Assembly: GCA_963971425.1 (NCBI GenBank)
Contig: OZ020517.1
Coordinates: 13,766,501-13,830,500 of the forward strand
Length of the DNA stretch: 64,000 bases
From: Bryoerythrophyllum caledonicum
Lineage: Eukaryota > Streptophyta > Bryopsida > Pottiales > Pottiaceae
Direction: 5' to 3'
The first letter of the stretch is position 1. Every line of letters begins with the position of its first letter. Below the pieces are notes generated by a model. The model was not told the DNA's origin. It worked only from the letters and a program-made list of their open reading frames with translations, and ran no database searches. Position numbers and translations under genes: made by a program. Below, piece after piece: positions 50,368 through 61,719 of the stretch.

Positions 50368-51499
50368 CCCCTAAAGTTCCTTGACAATTTCTGTCCAAAA
50401 CTAGTCCAAAACTGTCATAGTCAAACATGGTTGCAATAATCACATTTTTTAGAAGAATTCTCAACTTTTAACCGTAAGATCTAAAACTAGACTCATGTAT
50501 AATAATCCTGTAAAATTTTACTTGCAATCCACCGCACGGATGTGAAGATTATATTGTTTGAAGTGCAAGAAGTAGTTATTTTTCCCTCTTGCCCGACAAA
50601 GTCTGCTCACTTTGACTAAGCATATCTTCTAGTATTTATAGTACATTGTGTTGGAAACCATTACCAATGTAAAGAATATGATGTTAGCTAAGTGTGTGCA
50701 AAATTTGAGGTCATTTCGAGGGGTTCATCATGCTCAAATAAATACTTTAGTGAAAGGGGGTATAAAACAATGCAAATGACTACAAATGAAGTGAGAAATT
50801 ATATGCTAAATATGAATTTGCAAATTTAGAAATCCGTACGGTTGAAATGTGGAATTTTTTCTTATTTTAGATTTTTTTTTCTAAAACGGGTTAAATCTCT
50901 AATTTTAATGAGTTTATTGAATTATTCAAATATTATAGGTGAGGGCGGGGCTTCAAAATGGGGACCCTTCAAGAAATGAAGGGCCACGTCATTCACCCAC
51001 TCCCCTGTGCGGAACCCGCGCAGCTCCTCGGGGGTGGCCTGCCACTGCAAGGCGGCGTTTTTTTTTTTTTTTTCACACGTGCCATCTCTTTCAGTACCCA
51101 CAGCCCCTGCCATGCACCACTTTTTGCTTTTTTTTTTTAATTTTCTATTTATCCCTTTTCTTGGAATTTGTGGGGTCATCCCTTCCACTATTCCTCCCCT
51201 TGATTTGGGTTGCCCCACCCATTCTCCACCCTTTGTGCCCCTACTTACTGCCCCTCTTTCACACTAGTGTTTCATTGGTTCCCAGGGGTGCCCAGGCTGC
51301 CCATCCTCCCCATTTTTGACAATAGGTGGTACTAACTTTCAAACCGTAAATCCCAAAAAAATTTTAAAAATACCTCCAGGAAGCTCTTATCAGGGCCGAT
51401 CTACAATAAAAGTTTATTAAAAAAAGGATTTTTTTTCAAATTTTAGGAACCTGCCCAAAATGTGAAATCCCCCCGAAGGAGACTCTGGTCCTTTAGGGG
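50368..51499. mobile_element. TTAA-flanked inverted-repeat element, copy Y
   Basis: The left end CCCCTAAAGTTCCTTGAC is matched in inverse by the right end CCTTTAGGGG. TTAA lies at 50364-50367 and 51500-51503. The inside matches element X (52409-53215) in order: ACCGTAAGATCT, TTGAAGTG, AAATCCGTACGGTTG and CAAACCGTAAAT. It contains a GC-rich nested insertion (50942-51321) that X lacks. No transposase is encoded. The left boundary is less certain because related internal sequence also occurs just to the left. Confidence 0.65.
50942..51321. mobile_element. GC-rich insertion nested in element Y
   Basis: This 380-bp segment interrupts element Y where X is continuous. ATAGGTG occurs on both sides (50935-50941 and 51322-51328), consistent with a 7-bp target duplication. 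Its ends share a loose inverted CAAAATGGGGA/TCCCCATTTTTG. It contains T runs and no convincing gene. Class unknown. Confidence 0.5.
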
Positions 51500-52408
51500 T
51501 TAAACATGTTTTCTCTTTTAGAAAGAACAATTTTTGTTGTGTTATTTTTTTTTCTGCTACCAAAGGTCTGAATGCTAGAGAAGTCTGTTGTATATGTTGT
51601 TGTGTTGCATGTATACAAATTTGCAAGGGTCTGAATGCTAGACAAATTTGATTTGTTGTTGCTTGTTGCGTGTACAGTAGCTTGGTGACATTCAAATTGG
51701 AAATTCGGCGATTCCAGGGATAGTGTCCTACACTGCTGCCAACTTTCACACCTTCATGAGAGCTGAGAATTTGTTATTTTAACATGTAATTTTCCTGCCA
51801 ACTTTGACACCCTCATGAGGGCAGAAAATTTGTTGTTATAACATGTAATTTTGGGGACAACATCATTTTAATGCTCACAATAGGCGTATCAATTTTCAAG
51901 TCCAACAGGTTTATACGAAAAATTTATGCAAAGATTTACCAACGTAGGTAGTTGTGAGAAAAGTTTCATCGCTACCAACATTGACACCCTCCCAAGGATT
52001 GAGGAAATTGTTTTTGCCCATGAAATTTTTTGGAGTAAAAACACCTTCATGTTGTTTACATGTGTGGAAAATGTCAAGTCCAAAAGATCCACTCAAAATA
52101 TAATATTTTAAATCTACCAACATGTGTAGTTTTGATAAACAAAGGGAAAAACCTTTTTACTACTTCCAACTTTGACAACCTTCCTAGGGCTGAGAATTTG
52201 TTATTCCAAAATTAAATTTTTGGCACACATTCATCTCTACGTTGATAACATGTGTGAAAAGTTAAAGGCCAAGAAATGTATTCAAAAGAAGATATCCAAA
52301 ATTAGCTAACCATGGGGTCAGCAGTGAGAAAAGTTTCACAATTGCCCACTTTGACACCCTCCGAAGGATTCAATAAAAATAAAATTTCCATGAAATTTTG
52401 GATATTAA

Positions 52409-53215
52409 CCTCTAAAGGACCAAGACATTTCCCCCTCAAAATCACTCCAAAACTGCCATTTTCAGCGCATTCAACACGAAATGATACCAAAACAAAATTC
52501 TGAAAATTTAACCATAGGATCTTGTACTAGAGTTGTATGAAAGTGCGTGGTTAAAATTTTGGTAAGTTTGACTGCACGGATTGAAAGATATCAGTGATTG
52601 AAGTGAGACATAATCTCCTTTTGAGGTCATACTAAACACCTTCAACAAACTTCGACCACCTTCTATGGCAACTTTTTGCACTACGGGCTGTAAATTTATT
52701 ATGTTAACTTGAAAAGGATCATGTTACGCACATGTGCACCAAATTTTAGAAGTAGAAGAGGTATAGAAGATGTCCTATAAAATCCTGCAATGCAACTATG
52801 TGTTGAGAATCAACAATACACTTTATATTTTGCATTTATCATATCCTTCTCAAATTTTTGAAATTCACAAATCCGTACGGTAGATGCAAAGATCTCAATT
52901 TCCTTTCCAAGACAACATTTTCTTTCTTCTAAATGGACAAAACTCGAATATCTATTGAATTTAGAAGTTATTAAAGTTTGGTGACAGTATTTGTGATATG
53001 TCACACTAAAGTGCTGCACTATTTGTATATGTAAGTGAAAATAAATTGTAACTTCTGAACCGTAAGTTGGAATTCTACAAAATTTGTGTCTACGCAAAGC
53101 TAATCAAAAGTTGTCTATTCAATAAAATTTCTCAGAAAATAATGCCTAGAATTGAGAACGTGGTACCTTACCCAAACTCAAAATGTCCCCCAAGGGGACT
53201 TTGGTCCTTTAGAGG
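52409..53215. mobile_element. TTAA-flanked inverted-repeat element, copy X
   Basis: The ends are CCTCTAAAGGACCAA and its inverse TTGGTCCTTTAGAGG. TTAA lies at 52405-52408 and 53216-53219. The composite repeat continues across it: the left flank GAAATTTTGGATATTAA joins the right flank ATCATCTCCATGTTGATTACA as in uninterrupted units, so the insertion is well supported. TTAA target choice with CCT ends is reminiscent of piggyBac, but no transposase is present and the superfamily is an inference. Confidence 0.75.
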
Positions 53216-53426
53216 TTAAATCATCTCCATGTTGATTACAAGTGTGGAAAATTCCAAATCCAAAAATTCACACAAAAAAGCATATTCCAAGTCTACCAAC
53301 ATGTGTAGTTGTGAGAAACAAAGTGGAAAGTTTATCACTACTTCCAATTTCAATACATTCCCTAGGATTGAGTTTGTTGATACATTGTAAAAGTTTTAGC
53401 ACAAGCTTATATGTGTGTTGATAACA

Positions 53427-53916
53427 GCCCCTTATTGTAATCACAGCAAGCGCTCGTGCCACCACTTTTCTACCATCTATAAAAATCCTTGAAGAAACCT
53501 TTCAAATCCCCCTTGAAACAATTATACACACTTTTAATAACATTAATACCATTGCCATTCAATATGCTATGTCCATCCTACTACTCAAACGCAAAATTGA
53601 AAACAACCAAGACCTCCCTGACATCCACCCCCCCATAGCATTTCCCTTACTTATCTTTAAAAACTTCAAAACCTTTCTCCCCTCCCCCTTTTCCTTTGGT
53701 ACTCTTGGGATATGATTGGTTATTGTATATTTTAGTTACATGTGTATCTGTTTACTTATGTTTTCTGGTTACTTGTTACATAGTGTCTACCCTTGAGAGG
53801 GGGAAGTAGTTCCATACTACTAATACCTTGCCTGGTGGGCATGGTCTTAGTGGTGGAACGAACAAACACTTCATTCACACCGGCCCCTTTGGAGACCGGG
53901 GTTCTTCTTCTTCTTT
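53427..53916 (+). mobile_element. 5'-truncated LINE insertion, copy A
   Basis: The insertion is bounded by a 13-bp target duplication TGTGTTGATAACA (53414-53426 and 53917-53929). The first 290 bases are an open frame in the LINE's C-terminal end (PLIVITASARATTFLPSIKI, then NTIAIQYAMSILLLKRKIEN) that stops at 53716-53718. About 200 bases of 3' untranslated sequence follow, containing two inverted repeats, and the copy ends in (TTC)n. It inserted into a unit of the composite repeat. The same frame is present in copy B. Young, since the duplication is perfect. Confidence 0.85.
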
Positions 53917-54602
53917 TGTGTTGATAACACGTGGGATCAATTTCAAAGCCAAAAGATGTATACAAAAAAAGATATTCCATATCTACCAACGTGTGTAACT
54001 ATGAAAAACAATTTGAAAAGCATATTGAAAATGTCAAAATATCTTTGACACCTCGTGCTTCCTCATTAAACTTAGTCATGTGACTGAGCCACCTTAAAAA
54101 GATTAGTAACATCTACATGTAGAAGTCAAGAGTTGTTTCATGTAGAAGAATCCACTTGGTCAAAAAGTGCGCGTTATACACGGATGACAAGTTTTCTCAT
54201 CTAAATATCTATTGAGCACTATGTAAAGGAAATGTTGTGTGTGATTTGTGATGCAATTTGTGATAGACTGAATGTTGAGATGATATTCAGAGCATAGAGT
54301 GTCATACTGTGATGCATGACTATTAATTTAGAATGGGCATACGGGCCAAGTGATTTAGAGCTGAGTGATTTTTATGTATGGGCATATGGGCTGAGTGAAC
54401 ATATGATCTAAGTATTATGCTGACTTATTTACATGATTCACATGCTCTGGGTTGAGTGCTTTGCTCCTCATTGATATACTAAATCCACATAATCATTAAC
54501 AAACAGTCAGCATATCACTCAACCCATGGCATATGGAATAAGTAAATCAGTAAGCAGCAAATCACTCAACCCATATATAAATTTAACACATTATATATAT
54601 AG

Positions 54603-55290
54603 AACTCCGGTCTCCAAAAGGTGCCGGAGTAAATAAAGTGTCTGTTCGTTCCACCACCAAATCCATGTCCACTAGACAAAGGTTTAGAAGTATGGAACTA
54701 CTCCCCATCTTGAGGGTAGACACTATTTAACCAAGAACCAGTAGCCAGTAACCAATAACCAGAGACTAAGGACCAATCAAAGCCACATGGCTCCATTCTG
54801 AGAAGTGATCTGTGTTTTGAGAGGGTTCAAGGTGTATCATGTGGATCTAGAGGGGGTTGGTTATTTTCTAGTTTGTGTTTATGTAGAAGTATGGACATTG
54901 CATGTTGGATAGCAATGGTGTTAGATCTTGTGAATGTATTCATAATTGGATTAGTGGGAATATTGAATGATTTTTAAAGACTTTTCATAAAGGGGATAAA
55001 AGTAGTAGCTATAGCTTGAGCAACAATGACAATAATGGGGTCAACTTTCCATCCAAGGGCTGTAATGTCATTGATAAGTGGTTGGTATTTATTTATTTTG
55101 TTTTCTATTGCTACTAGGCAAAATCTATCATTACAATATGTGAATTCAATAAATTGGATAGTAAGGTTTGAACTTATATGGTCTGGTGGGGGCTCTTTAT
55201 ATGGTAATTCTTTGACACATAGTATATGTGGTTTAAATCTAGCATTATAGTGACATCTTTGGGTTCCACATATAACACCGGTTCCGTTAA
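54603..55290 (-). mobile_element. 5'-truncated LINE insertion, copy B
   Basis: Read on the minus strand, 55270 downwards encodes the C-terminal end of a LINE protein: CGTQRCHYNARFKPH, ELPYKEPPPDH, IEFTYCNDRF and GWKVDPIIVIVAQAIATTF, then one stop, then NTIAIQHAMSILLHKHKLEN in the same frame. Cys and His residues in the first part suggest a small zinc-binding region. The 3' region down to 54603 matches copies A and C, including both inverted repeats, but the TTC tail has decayed into TA-rich sequence. No clear target duplication was found. The clade is unassigned. Confidence 0.75.
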
Positions 55291-55909
55291 AAACGTATGT
55301 GCCCCTATAAAAGCGTACTTACAAGAATTTCAAGAGTTTCATTTTCATTTGGTAAATTCTTATTAAAATGTTGAATGTTTTGGCTAAAGAAAATTTGTGG
55401 TAATAAGTAAGAATGCTTTAATTGATATTCCTCCAATAACAACAATACAAAAATAATATAATAATTTTATTTTTAACATTCAAAGAAATATCAAAAACAA
55501 TATATCATACAATTTTATTACAGTAATTTTTTTTACAATTACGACAAATTTAAAGATGCACGCCTTGAATTTCAAAAATGACTTGTGATAGAAATAGAAA
55601 TCATGAAGTATAAACATCATTGTAGAAGTATTGTCCAGAGACACAAAGATTTTACATTAACACTAATACAAAATGGATATCATCCATTCTTTTAAACCTT
55701 ATGATCATCATCACTTTCATTAAGAAGTACAAAATTAAAAATGGTTCCCTAATCCAAGTTAACATAAATAACATAATATTGATGTCCTCCTATTCTATAG
55801 AATTCAAATGAAATTGAAAATGAAACTTCTAGTTGTTGGGAATTTTTAGCTCTTTTTCAGTTCTCATACCACGTATACTAGTTAAAGTACGTGTTCCAAC
55901 AGTGTTGTA
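55291..55909. other. AT-rich spacer
   Basis: No gene, RNA or repeat was recognised. It lies between LINE copy B and the C-terminal end of the DUF7869-type element. Confidence 0.5.
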
Positions 55910-58811
55910 TCATCCAGTAAATATTGAATCAATAGGAATCCAAGTATTCTCCTCCCGAGAAGGTTCCCATCCTTGATGTATATAATTTGTATACCGATTG
56001 TAGAAAAAACCTTCATCATGTAATCCAATAGGCATTTTAGGCCGATACCACAGAACCTCTACACTACCATCTTCTGAAGCTTGTTGGTTTAGTGATACCA
56101 CTTTTGTAACAACAAAAAGAAATGTTTTTTTCTTGATCCTAGTTCTCCATCTCCATCCCAATAATCATCCCTATTTTCACATCTTGGTGTGGATTGAATG
56201 ATGGAAAATGATCAACAACAATAGCATTGGCTATGGTTGTATTTCCTTAACTAGATTGTGGTTGTTCACGTCCTCGCATGCGTCCTTGTGCCCGCCCTTG
56301 TTCTCGTCCAAGCCCTTGCCGCCCTCTTCTTTGTCCACCCATTTCTTGATCTCCACCTCCATGTTCACCACTTTCTTGTTCTTCCATTGCATATTCATCA
56401 CTTTCTTGATGTCCTCTTCCTCGGCCTTCTATATTAGTTCTATTACCACGAACACGATGTCCTCTTGGCATTTTGGATCGAGGTTCAAAAATAGATGTAA
56501 CCAGTACTGGAGGAAGTGATTGAAGGACATCATCAATTGCAGTATTAGACAATGTTGACCTCTCTGGCAAAGAAGAATTTACAGGCTCCGAGTTGTTTAT
56601 TAGTGGCCAAAATGGTGCACGTACTGCTTTAGAGTGATTGCTTGTCGAAAAATCTTTCAAGTATGAAATGAGCCAAGTAGCTTCTTCAATAGCTTGAAGA
56701 TTCTGCTCTACATTTATATGTCTTGCAATATATTGCTCCTTCAAGGAAATGAATTTATGAAGAGCCTTAATTTCCCTTTCATCATGATTAGAAATAGGCG
56801 CCAACATTGGTCTCAGCCGGACATCAGATATTGCTTCAAGACAAATGTATCCATTTTCGGGTTTCCACGAGGGAGACCTTGCATAGTTCCTTTTTTGAAC
56901 ATGCGGTTTGTTATCTTGCATGTAAAACCTGAAATGATGAGGTTGACTAATATCAACAAATGGATCTTCACGCAAATATGGTGTAATAAATTTCTTCCAA
57001 TCTTGAATATATTCAAGATGTTTGGCATGAATGAATGTTTTAGTAAAAATAGGACGGGCTCGAATGATTTCTAAGAGTTCTTTCAACGAGTCGACATCTT
57101 GACGCTTCAAAGCTGAAGATATAAAACTAAAGCGTTGATCAATGTCTTCATGAGTATGGCCAACTATCAAAAAAGATAACTCGATTTCTTTAAAAAATCC
57201 CTGGGCTATTAATGTAGCACAAAGACAAAGAATGTATACAATCTTTTTTTTTCTTCCATAATTGTCTGTTTGAATGCGTAGAATAGGGGGAAATCGTCCT
57301 CGTCATTGTTTTACATCCTTTCATGATGGGTGCTACTACTTGATTGTTGTCATGTTTGTGATGAGAATCCTCCCACATATGACATTATAAACCTGTACCA
57401 TAGACAAGTACTCCACACAAGTGAGTTTTTAGATATCGAGACTTAATGCCTTTTACAGTTTGCTTGAATCTAGGCACAAACGTAGTATTTTGATCCATAC
57501 CATCAACAATGATACTCAAAATATCATCCAGACTTTCAACCACAACTTGTCTTGTACGAGCATAGTCTTTTCGTTCCTCCATTGTCAAATCAATGTGCTT
57601 CTGATATTTTTGGGTCATAACAACCTTCATTGCTTCGTTTTGCACCGATTTGATACATTCTTTGTACTCCCAACATACTTGACATTTTGGAAACCTTGAT
57701 TTAGATGGAACATATACATTTGTAAACTTTGTTTTCCACATCTTCTTGAAAATAGACAAACCAATCTTATCTTCGCCCATACGTTCTAAAGAGCTATTTA
57801 TCCATGTCCATACTTCAAGGCGGCGCACGTTCATAGGTAGACAAATCACTCCAATACTCAATCCATCACATTTTTGGATTGTATGGCAATGAGGTTGAGG
57901 CTCTCCAAACAATTGAATATATGACTCAAATATTGATCGAGTCATGCTGATATGAGTGTCTTCTTTCCTTCTACTAGTGTTTCCATGAGAAACAATAATT
58001 GCATCCTGATCTCGAATACCTCACATTATCTTGTTCAATCTTGTAAGGCAATATCCACTTGCATTAGCAAAACAAGCATGACAGACTTTATATCCGACCA
58101 CCTTCGTTTCAAATTTGATTTCAAATTGTGCAGTTGAAGATGAAACCATGAAGCCTCGAAGACAATTTAGGACCCACCGTGCTCTGTCTTCATACTTTAT
58201 CATGCTCAATGTCTCATACCATAATGATAAAATATCATGAGCATCTATATTCTGAAGACAATTTTGGGCACAAACCTTTGTGACTTTTGCTTCTTGTACT
58301 ACATTTAAAGTGACTTTGTCTGATCTTGATAACCCTTTCATGCAAGGCCTTTTGGTTTTCTTTGCTGTTGAATCTTGTGTACATATGCACATCGAGGATC
58401 AGAACTTGGTAATCCTTCCACTATATGTTCAAATGATGATTGCCGGAAACAATGTGAGCTTTGAGAATTTCTCAAAGGTGGTGATGAAATGACTTCTACA
58501 GTAGTTGCTGCCAATGGTACATTTAGATGGGTAGAAATCTGAGGATCCTTGATTTGAGACTGAGGCCATCTAATAAACTTATGAAGGCATTCTCCCATAG
58601 TTCTAAGGTACAATTCATGAATCGGAGTTTTTGAAATAAAAACTCTCTGAATATAAACCACTTCATCATCCACAGAAAGTGGCTTATCATTTAGTATATC
58701 ACCCACATCCATATTACCTTTGCTCCCTTCGGCAACTTTGATACCATTAATGTTTTGAAGAATGATCCAATTGTCAATATTAGTTTGTTGTTGTTGAATT
58801 GGATGATGCAT
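55910..58811 (-). pseudogene. Decayed DNA transposon-like gene with a DUF7869-type (GHTHEDID) protein
   Basis: In order on the minus strand: an N-terminal region (58811-58338) with no motif; a Cys-rich part ending VCHACFANASGYCLTRLNKI (about 58095-58021); a long block (57945-57385) with CQVCWEYKEC, ERKDYARTRQ, SIIVDGMDQN and RYLKTHLCGVL; then HKHDNNQV, QTDNYG (near 57280) and VGHTHEDIDQRFS (57170-57130); a C-terminal basic RG-rich region; and a last block (56161-55910) with FFYNRYTNYIHQGWEPSREEN. Asp in VDGMD, Asp in TDN and Glu/Asp in HEDID are spaced like a DDE triad, which is my inference. Roughly five stops or frame changes break it. GHTHEDID-type proteins are scattered through plants, animals and oomycetes, mostly as multicopy elements. 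Confidence 0.75.
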
Positions 58812-58997
58812 GTGCTCTAATTGACCATCCGTATTTTCAGTAAATCCTTGAAAAAACGGAAGGCCAACACCAACTTTGTCCTATTCCCATTCGGGATCTA
58901 ATTCCATAGAGATATCGGAAACTATAGACAGGGCTTTGGCACAATAACAAAACCGGCCAGTAAATGTTAGATTTAAATGCAATGTAGAATGAGCATT

Positions 58998-59132
58998 AGT
59001 CTACCCTCGAAAGAGAGAAGTAGTTCCAGCTTACTAATTTCCTGTCCGGTAGGCATGGTCTTAGTAGTGGAACGAACAGACACTTTATTCACGTCGGCCT
59101 CCTTTGGAGACCGGCGTTCTTCTTCTTCTAGT
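58998..59132 (+). mobile_element. Very short 5'-truncated LINE insertion, copy C
   Basis: Only the last 135 bases of the LINE family are present: CTACCCTCGAAAGAG through to (TTC)4. It is flanked by the 9-bp target duplication ATGAGCATT (58989-58997 and 59133-59141). Both 3' inverted repeats are kept. It lies beside the N-terminal end of the DUF7869-type element. Confidence 0.85.
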
Positions 59133-59195
59133 ATGAGCATTGTTTTTTGCTAACCTCACTTTCCTTCCATCTCCAATTCCTTTTTATTTATTTAT

Positions 59196-60060
59196 GAAAG
59201 ACTGAGTGTGAGACATACGCCTCCCCCTTGCTATAGTCTATTCTTTAATAAAAGTCCGGAGGTGAGGCATATGCCTCCTTCCCGCCTAGCTTTGGTCCAT
59301 CTGTTTAATAAAAGTCCGGGGGTGAGACATATGCCTCCCTCCTCCCCCTAGCTTTGATTCATTTTTTTAATAAAAGTCCGGGGGTGAGACATATGCCTCC
59401 CTCCTCCCCCTAGCTTTGATTCATTTTTTTAATAAAAGTCCGGGGGTGAGACATATGCATCTTTGTCCCCCTAGCTTTGTTCTTCTGTTTTATAAAATCC
59501 TAGAGGTGAGATATATGCTTCCCTCCTCCTCCTAGTTTTGGTTCATTTTTTTAATAAAAGTCCGGAGGTGAGACATATGCCTAATTGCCCCCCTAGCTTT
59601 GGTTCTTCCGTTTAATAAAAGCCTAGGGGTGAGACATATGCCTCTCTCCCCCCCTAGCTTTGGTTCATCTATTAATAAAAGCATGAGGGTGAGACATATG
59701 CCTGCCTCTCCTCCTAGCTTTGGTTCATTTTTTTTCATAAAAGCTCGGGGGTGAGACATATGCCTCCTTCTATTCAATTTCAATTTAATTCTTTAATTAA
59801 ATGCAGGGATGAATCATATAACCTCTCGTCTCATTTGATGAATTTGACTAATGGAAGGGGTAGGGGTGAAACTTATGGATTCCCCTCTCTCATTCAATGA
59901 ATTTATTTAATGAAATAGTGGTAGGTAGAACGTATGTTTTTTTTATTTTTATAAGTTTGTTTATTTAATAAAAAGAGAAAAGGTGGGACATATGCCTTAC
60001 CCTCCTTTGGCTCATTTATTTATTGAAAGGGAGGTAAGACATATGCCTTGCCTCACTGTC
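59196..60060. repeat. Minisatellite with units of about 58-62 bp
   Basis: About 14 units carry GGGGTGAGACATATGCCTCC followed by a C/T-rich run, CTAGCTTTGGTTCATTTTTT and AATAAAAGTC. The best-kept units are between about 59270 and 59770; two neighbours near 59320-59440 are almost identical. Units decay towards 60060. Two related fragments appear again near 61240 and 61300, beyond a 1.2-kb gap. It does not appear to be coding. Confidence 0.85.
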
Positions 60061-60480
60061 ATTTATTTTATGACATAATTTCTGATGTAAAGAAAATTAT
60101 ATTTTTTGCAAATTTTTAAGTGAACATGGAACATATGATATAGTCTTAAACATTAAGTGCAAAAGAAAATGAACATTTTTCATATTTTCATTAAGATTTT
60201 TTTTTTCCAAAATCTATCAAATTGTAGAATACACACAAATTCAATGACAATGTCATCGTTTTTTCAATCAAATTTTGTTCAATAACTTGTAATTAGTAGA
60301 AGCAATGAATTTTTTATATGAATGGAATATAGCCATTGACATGCTAATAATTTACATATTCTACAAAAAAAAATCGAGTTTGTATGCAAAAGTTACTGAA
60401 TTTTGAAGTTTTCCTAAAATCTATTAATTCCAGACTTGAAAAAAAAATTCATTTAACTTTTAGATGCGGACTGCTCGTTC
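60061..60480. other. AT-rich spacer
   Basis: No gene or clear repeat was seen. It separates the minisatellite from the candidate exon at 60544-61020. Confidence 0.5.
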
Positions 60481-60543
60481 TCTTGTCCTTTTGAGGAGGA
60501 TGCACTTAGTCAACTTACAGTTTGCACTAGGATTTCTTCGTCG

Positions 60544-61020
60544 TTGAACTCGTTAGGTTGTACTACCGCAACACTCTCCTCGGCCGCAATGCTCTTCTCC
60601 GCAGTGACGCTCTTCTCCGGTGCAACCCTCAACTCCGCCGCAATAGTTCCTCACAGCACCACGTTCTCTAAACTAGTCTTCTATTACACACCGCCGCTTG
60701 TAGAAGTTGTTTCCGCCGTTTGCAAAAATTGCTCCTCTGGTGACTTGTAGAAGTTGTTGTCTCCGTTTGTAGAAGTTGCTGCCCCTACTTGTTGAGATCC
60801 TCATACCTTCGCTACTATCGCTCTATCAACTTACTAGGGTTTTCCTTTGCGGATCTAGTACTACTCAATTCACGCGCTCACATTATAGTAGGCTGCGGCG
60901 ATCAAGTTCTACACCAAATGACTATTTCTCCAACGCTCAAGTACTAGCATCATCTACAAATTCAGCACAAGACTTTCAAAATTTGTACGACAAGACTATT
61001 TATCTATACGGCAGCCCTAG
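60544..61020 (+). other. Candidate leader or first exon with a strong splice donor
   Basis: This GC-richer stretch ends at CCTAG|GTAAGTG (intron from 61021), a near-perfect donor. TAGGGTTTT words typical of plant leaders lie close by (60835, 61052). Two open frames fall here: 60544-60750 (68 codons) and 60776-61024 (82 codons, including SRLRRSSSTPNDYFSNAQV). Short internal repeats (GCTCTTCTCCG, TTGTAGAAGTTG) are present. It could be the 5' exon of the element that follows at 61.7 kb or of a host gene outside this reading. No protein match is recognised. Confidence 0.3.
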
Positions 61021-61719
61021 GTAAGTGATCTTCAAATCATTAGGGTTTTAATTTTTTCATCTCTTCTCTCTTCATTACAACATCTATTGGCTCAATTTTT
61101 TCGTCTGTTTCTAATTATTGTGACTATTTGTTTTTTTCCGACTCATTTCAAAGATACTGATTCACTTTAATATACAAACGAGGCTACTTTGTATTGATTT
61201 CCAGTGCTCTTATTTTTTATATTTTTTATATAGGGCTGATTTAAAGTGAGGCAAATGTCATACTCTCCTACCTTCTAAGTTCTCTTGCACATGGTTGATC
61301 GAGGGGGTGAGACATGTGCCACACCTCTTTAACTTTTAAATTTCTAGTATAGAGTTCATTTGGAAGGGCCATGGTCACGGGAGAAAGAGTTTGCAAAAAT
61401 GCCAAAGGCTCAAAATCTTTCTGTAGCTTTTCAAGATTATGGGTAGTTTCTTACATGAGACGACAAACGAGTTATTCTAAAAAATACTCATTATTCATGG
61501 AGGGGGGAGGGGAAGATTTCATGTTCAAAAATATAGAAAAGAGGAGCATCTATTAAAAAAATTGAGCTCTAACTTTCACCGGAGATGCACGCTCTTGTAA
61601 GATTTTTATTTTACCAAATGCGATAACCTGTGTTACTTCTTTTGTTCTGAAAATTTATAATATTATTAGAAGTTTGGATGATTTGGTTGGTATGAAAATC
61701 ACATGTCTACTTATAGCAC

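Larger units (their letters stand above)
51675..54480 (+). repeat. Dispersed composite repeat, copy 2 (plus orientation)
   Basis: This is the counterpart of 2030-3080, in opposite orientation. It shares GGTGACATTCAAATTGG (51683 on), CCAGGGATAGTGTCC, several units of about 180 bp beginning near 51741, 51799, 51977, 52167 and 52344, then ATATCTTTGACACCTC (about 54039), ATTGAGCACTA and TTGTGTGTGATTTGTGAT. Two later insertions, 52409-53215 and 53427-53916, interrupt it. With those removed it is about 1.5 kb. It codes for no recognisable protein. Confidence 0.75.

Noticed and set aside
58998-59132. Possible hammerhead ribozyme or retrozyme because of the conserved hairpins
   Set aside because: The catalytic CTGATGA and GAAA core words are absent. 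Target duplications, the TTC tail and shared coding sequence with copies A and B show it is a LINE 3' end.
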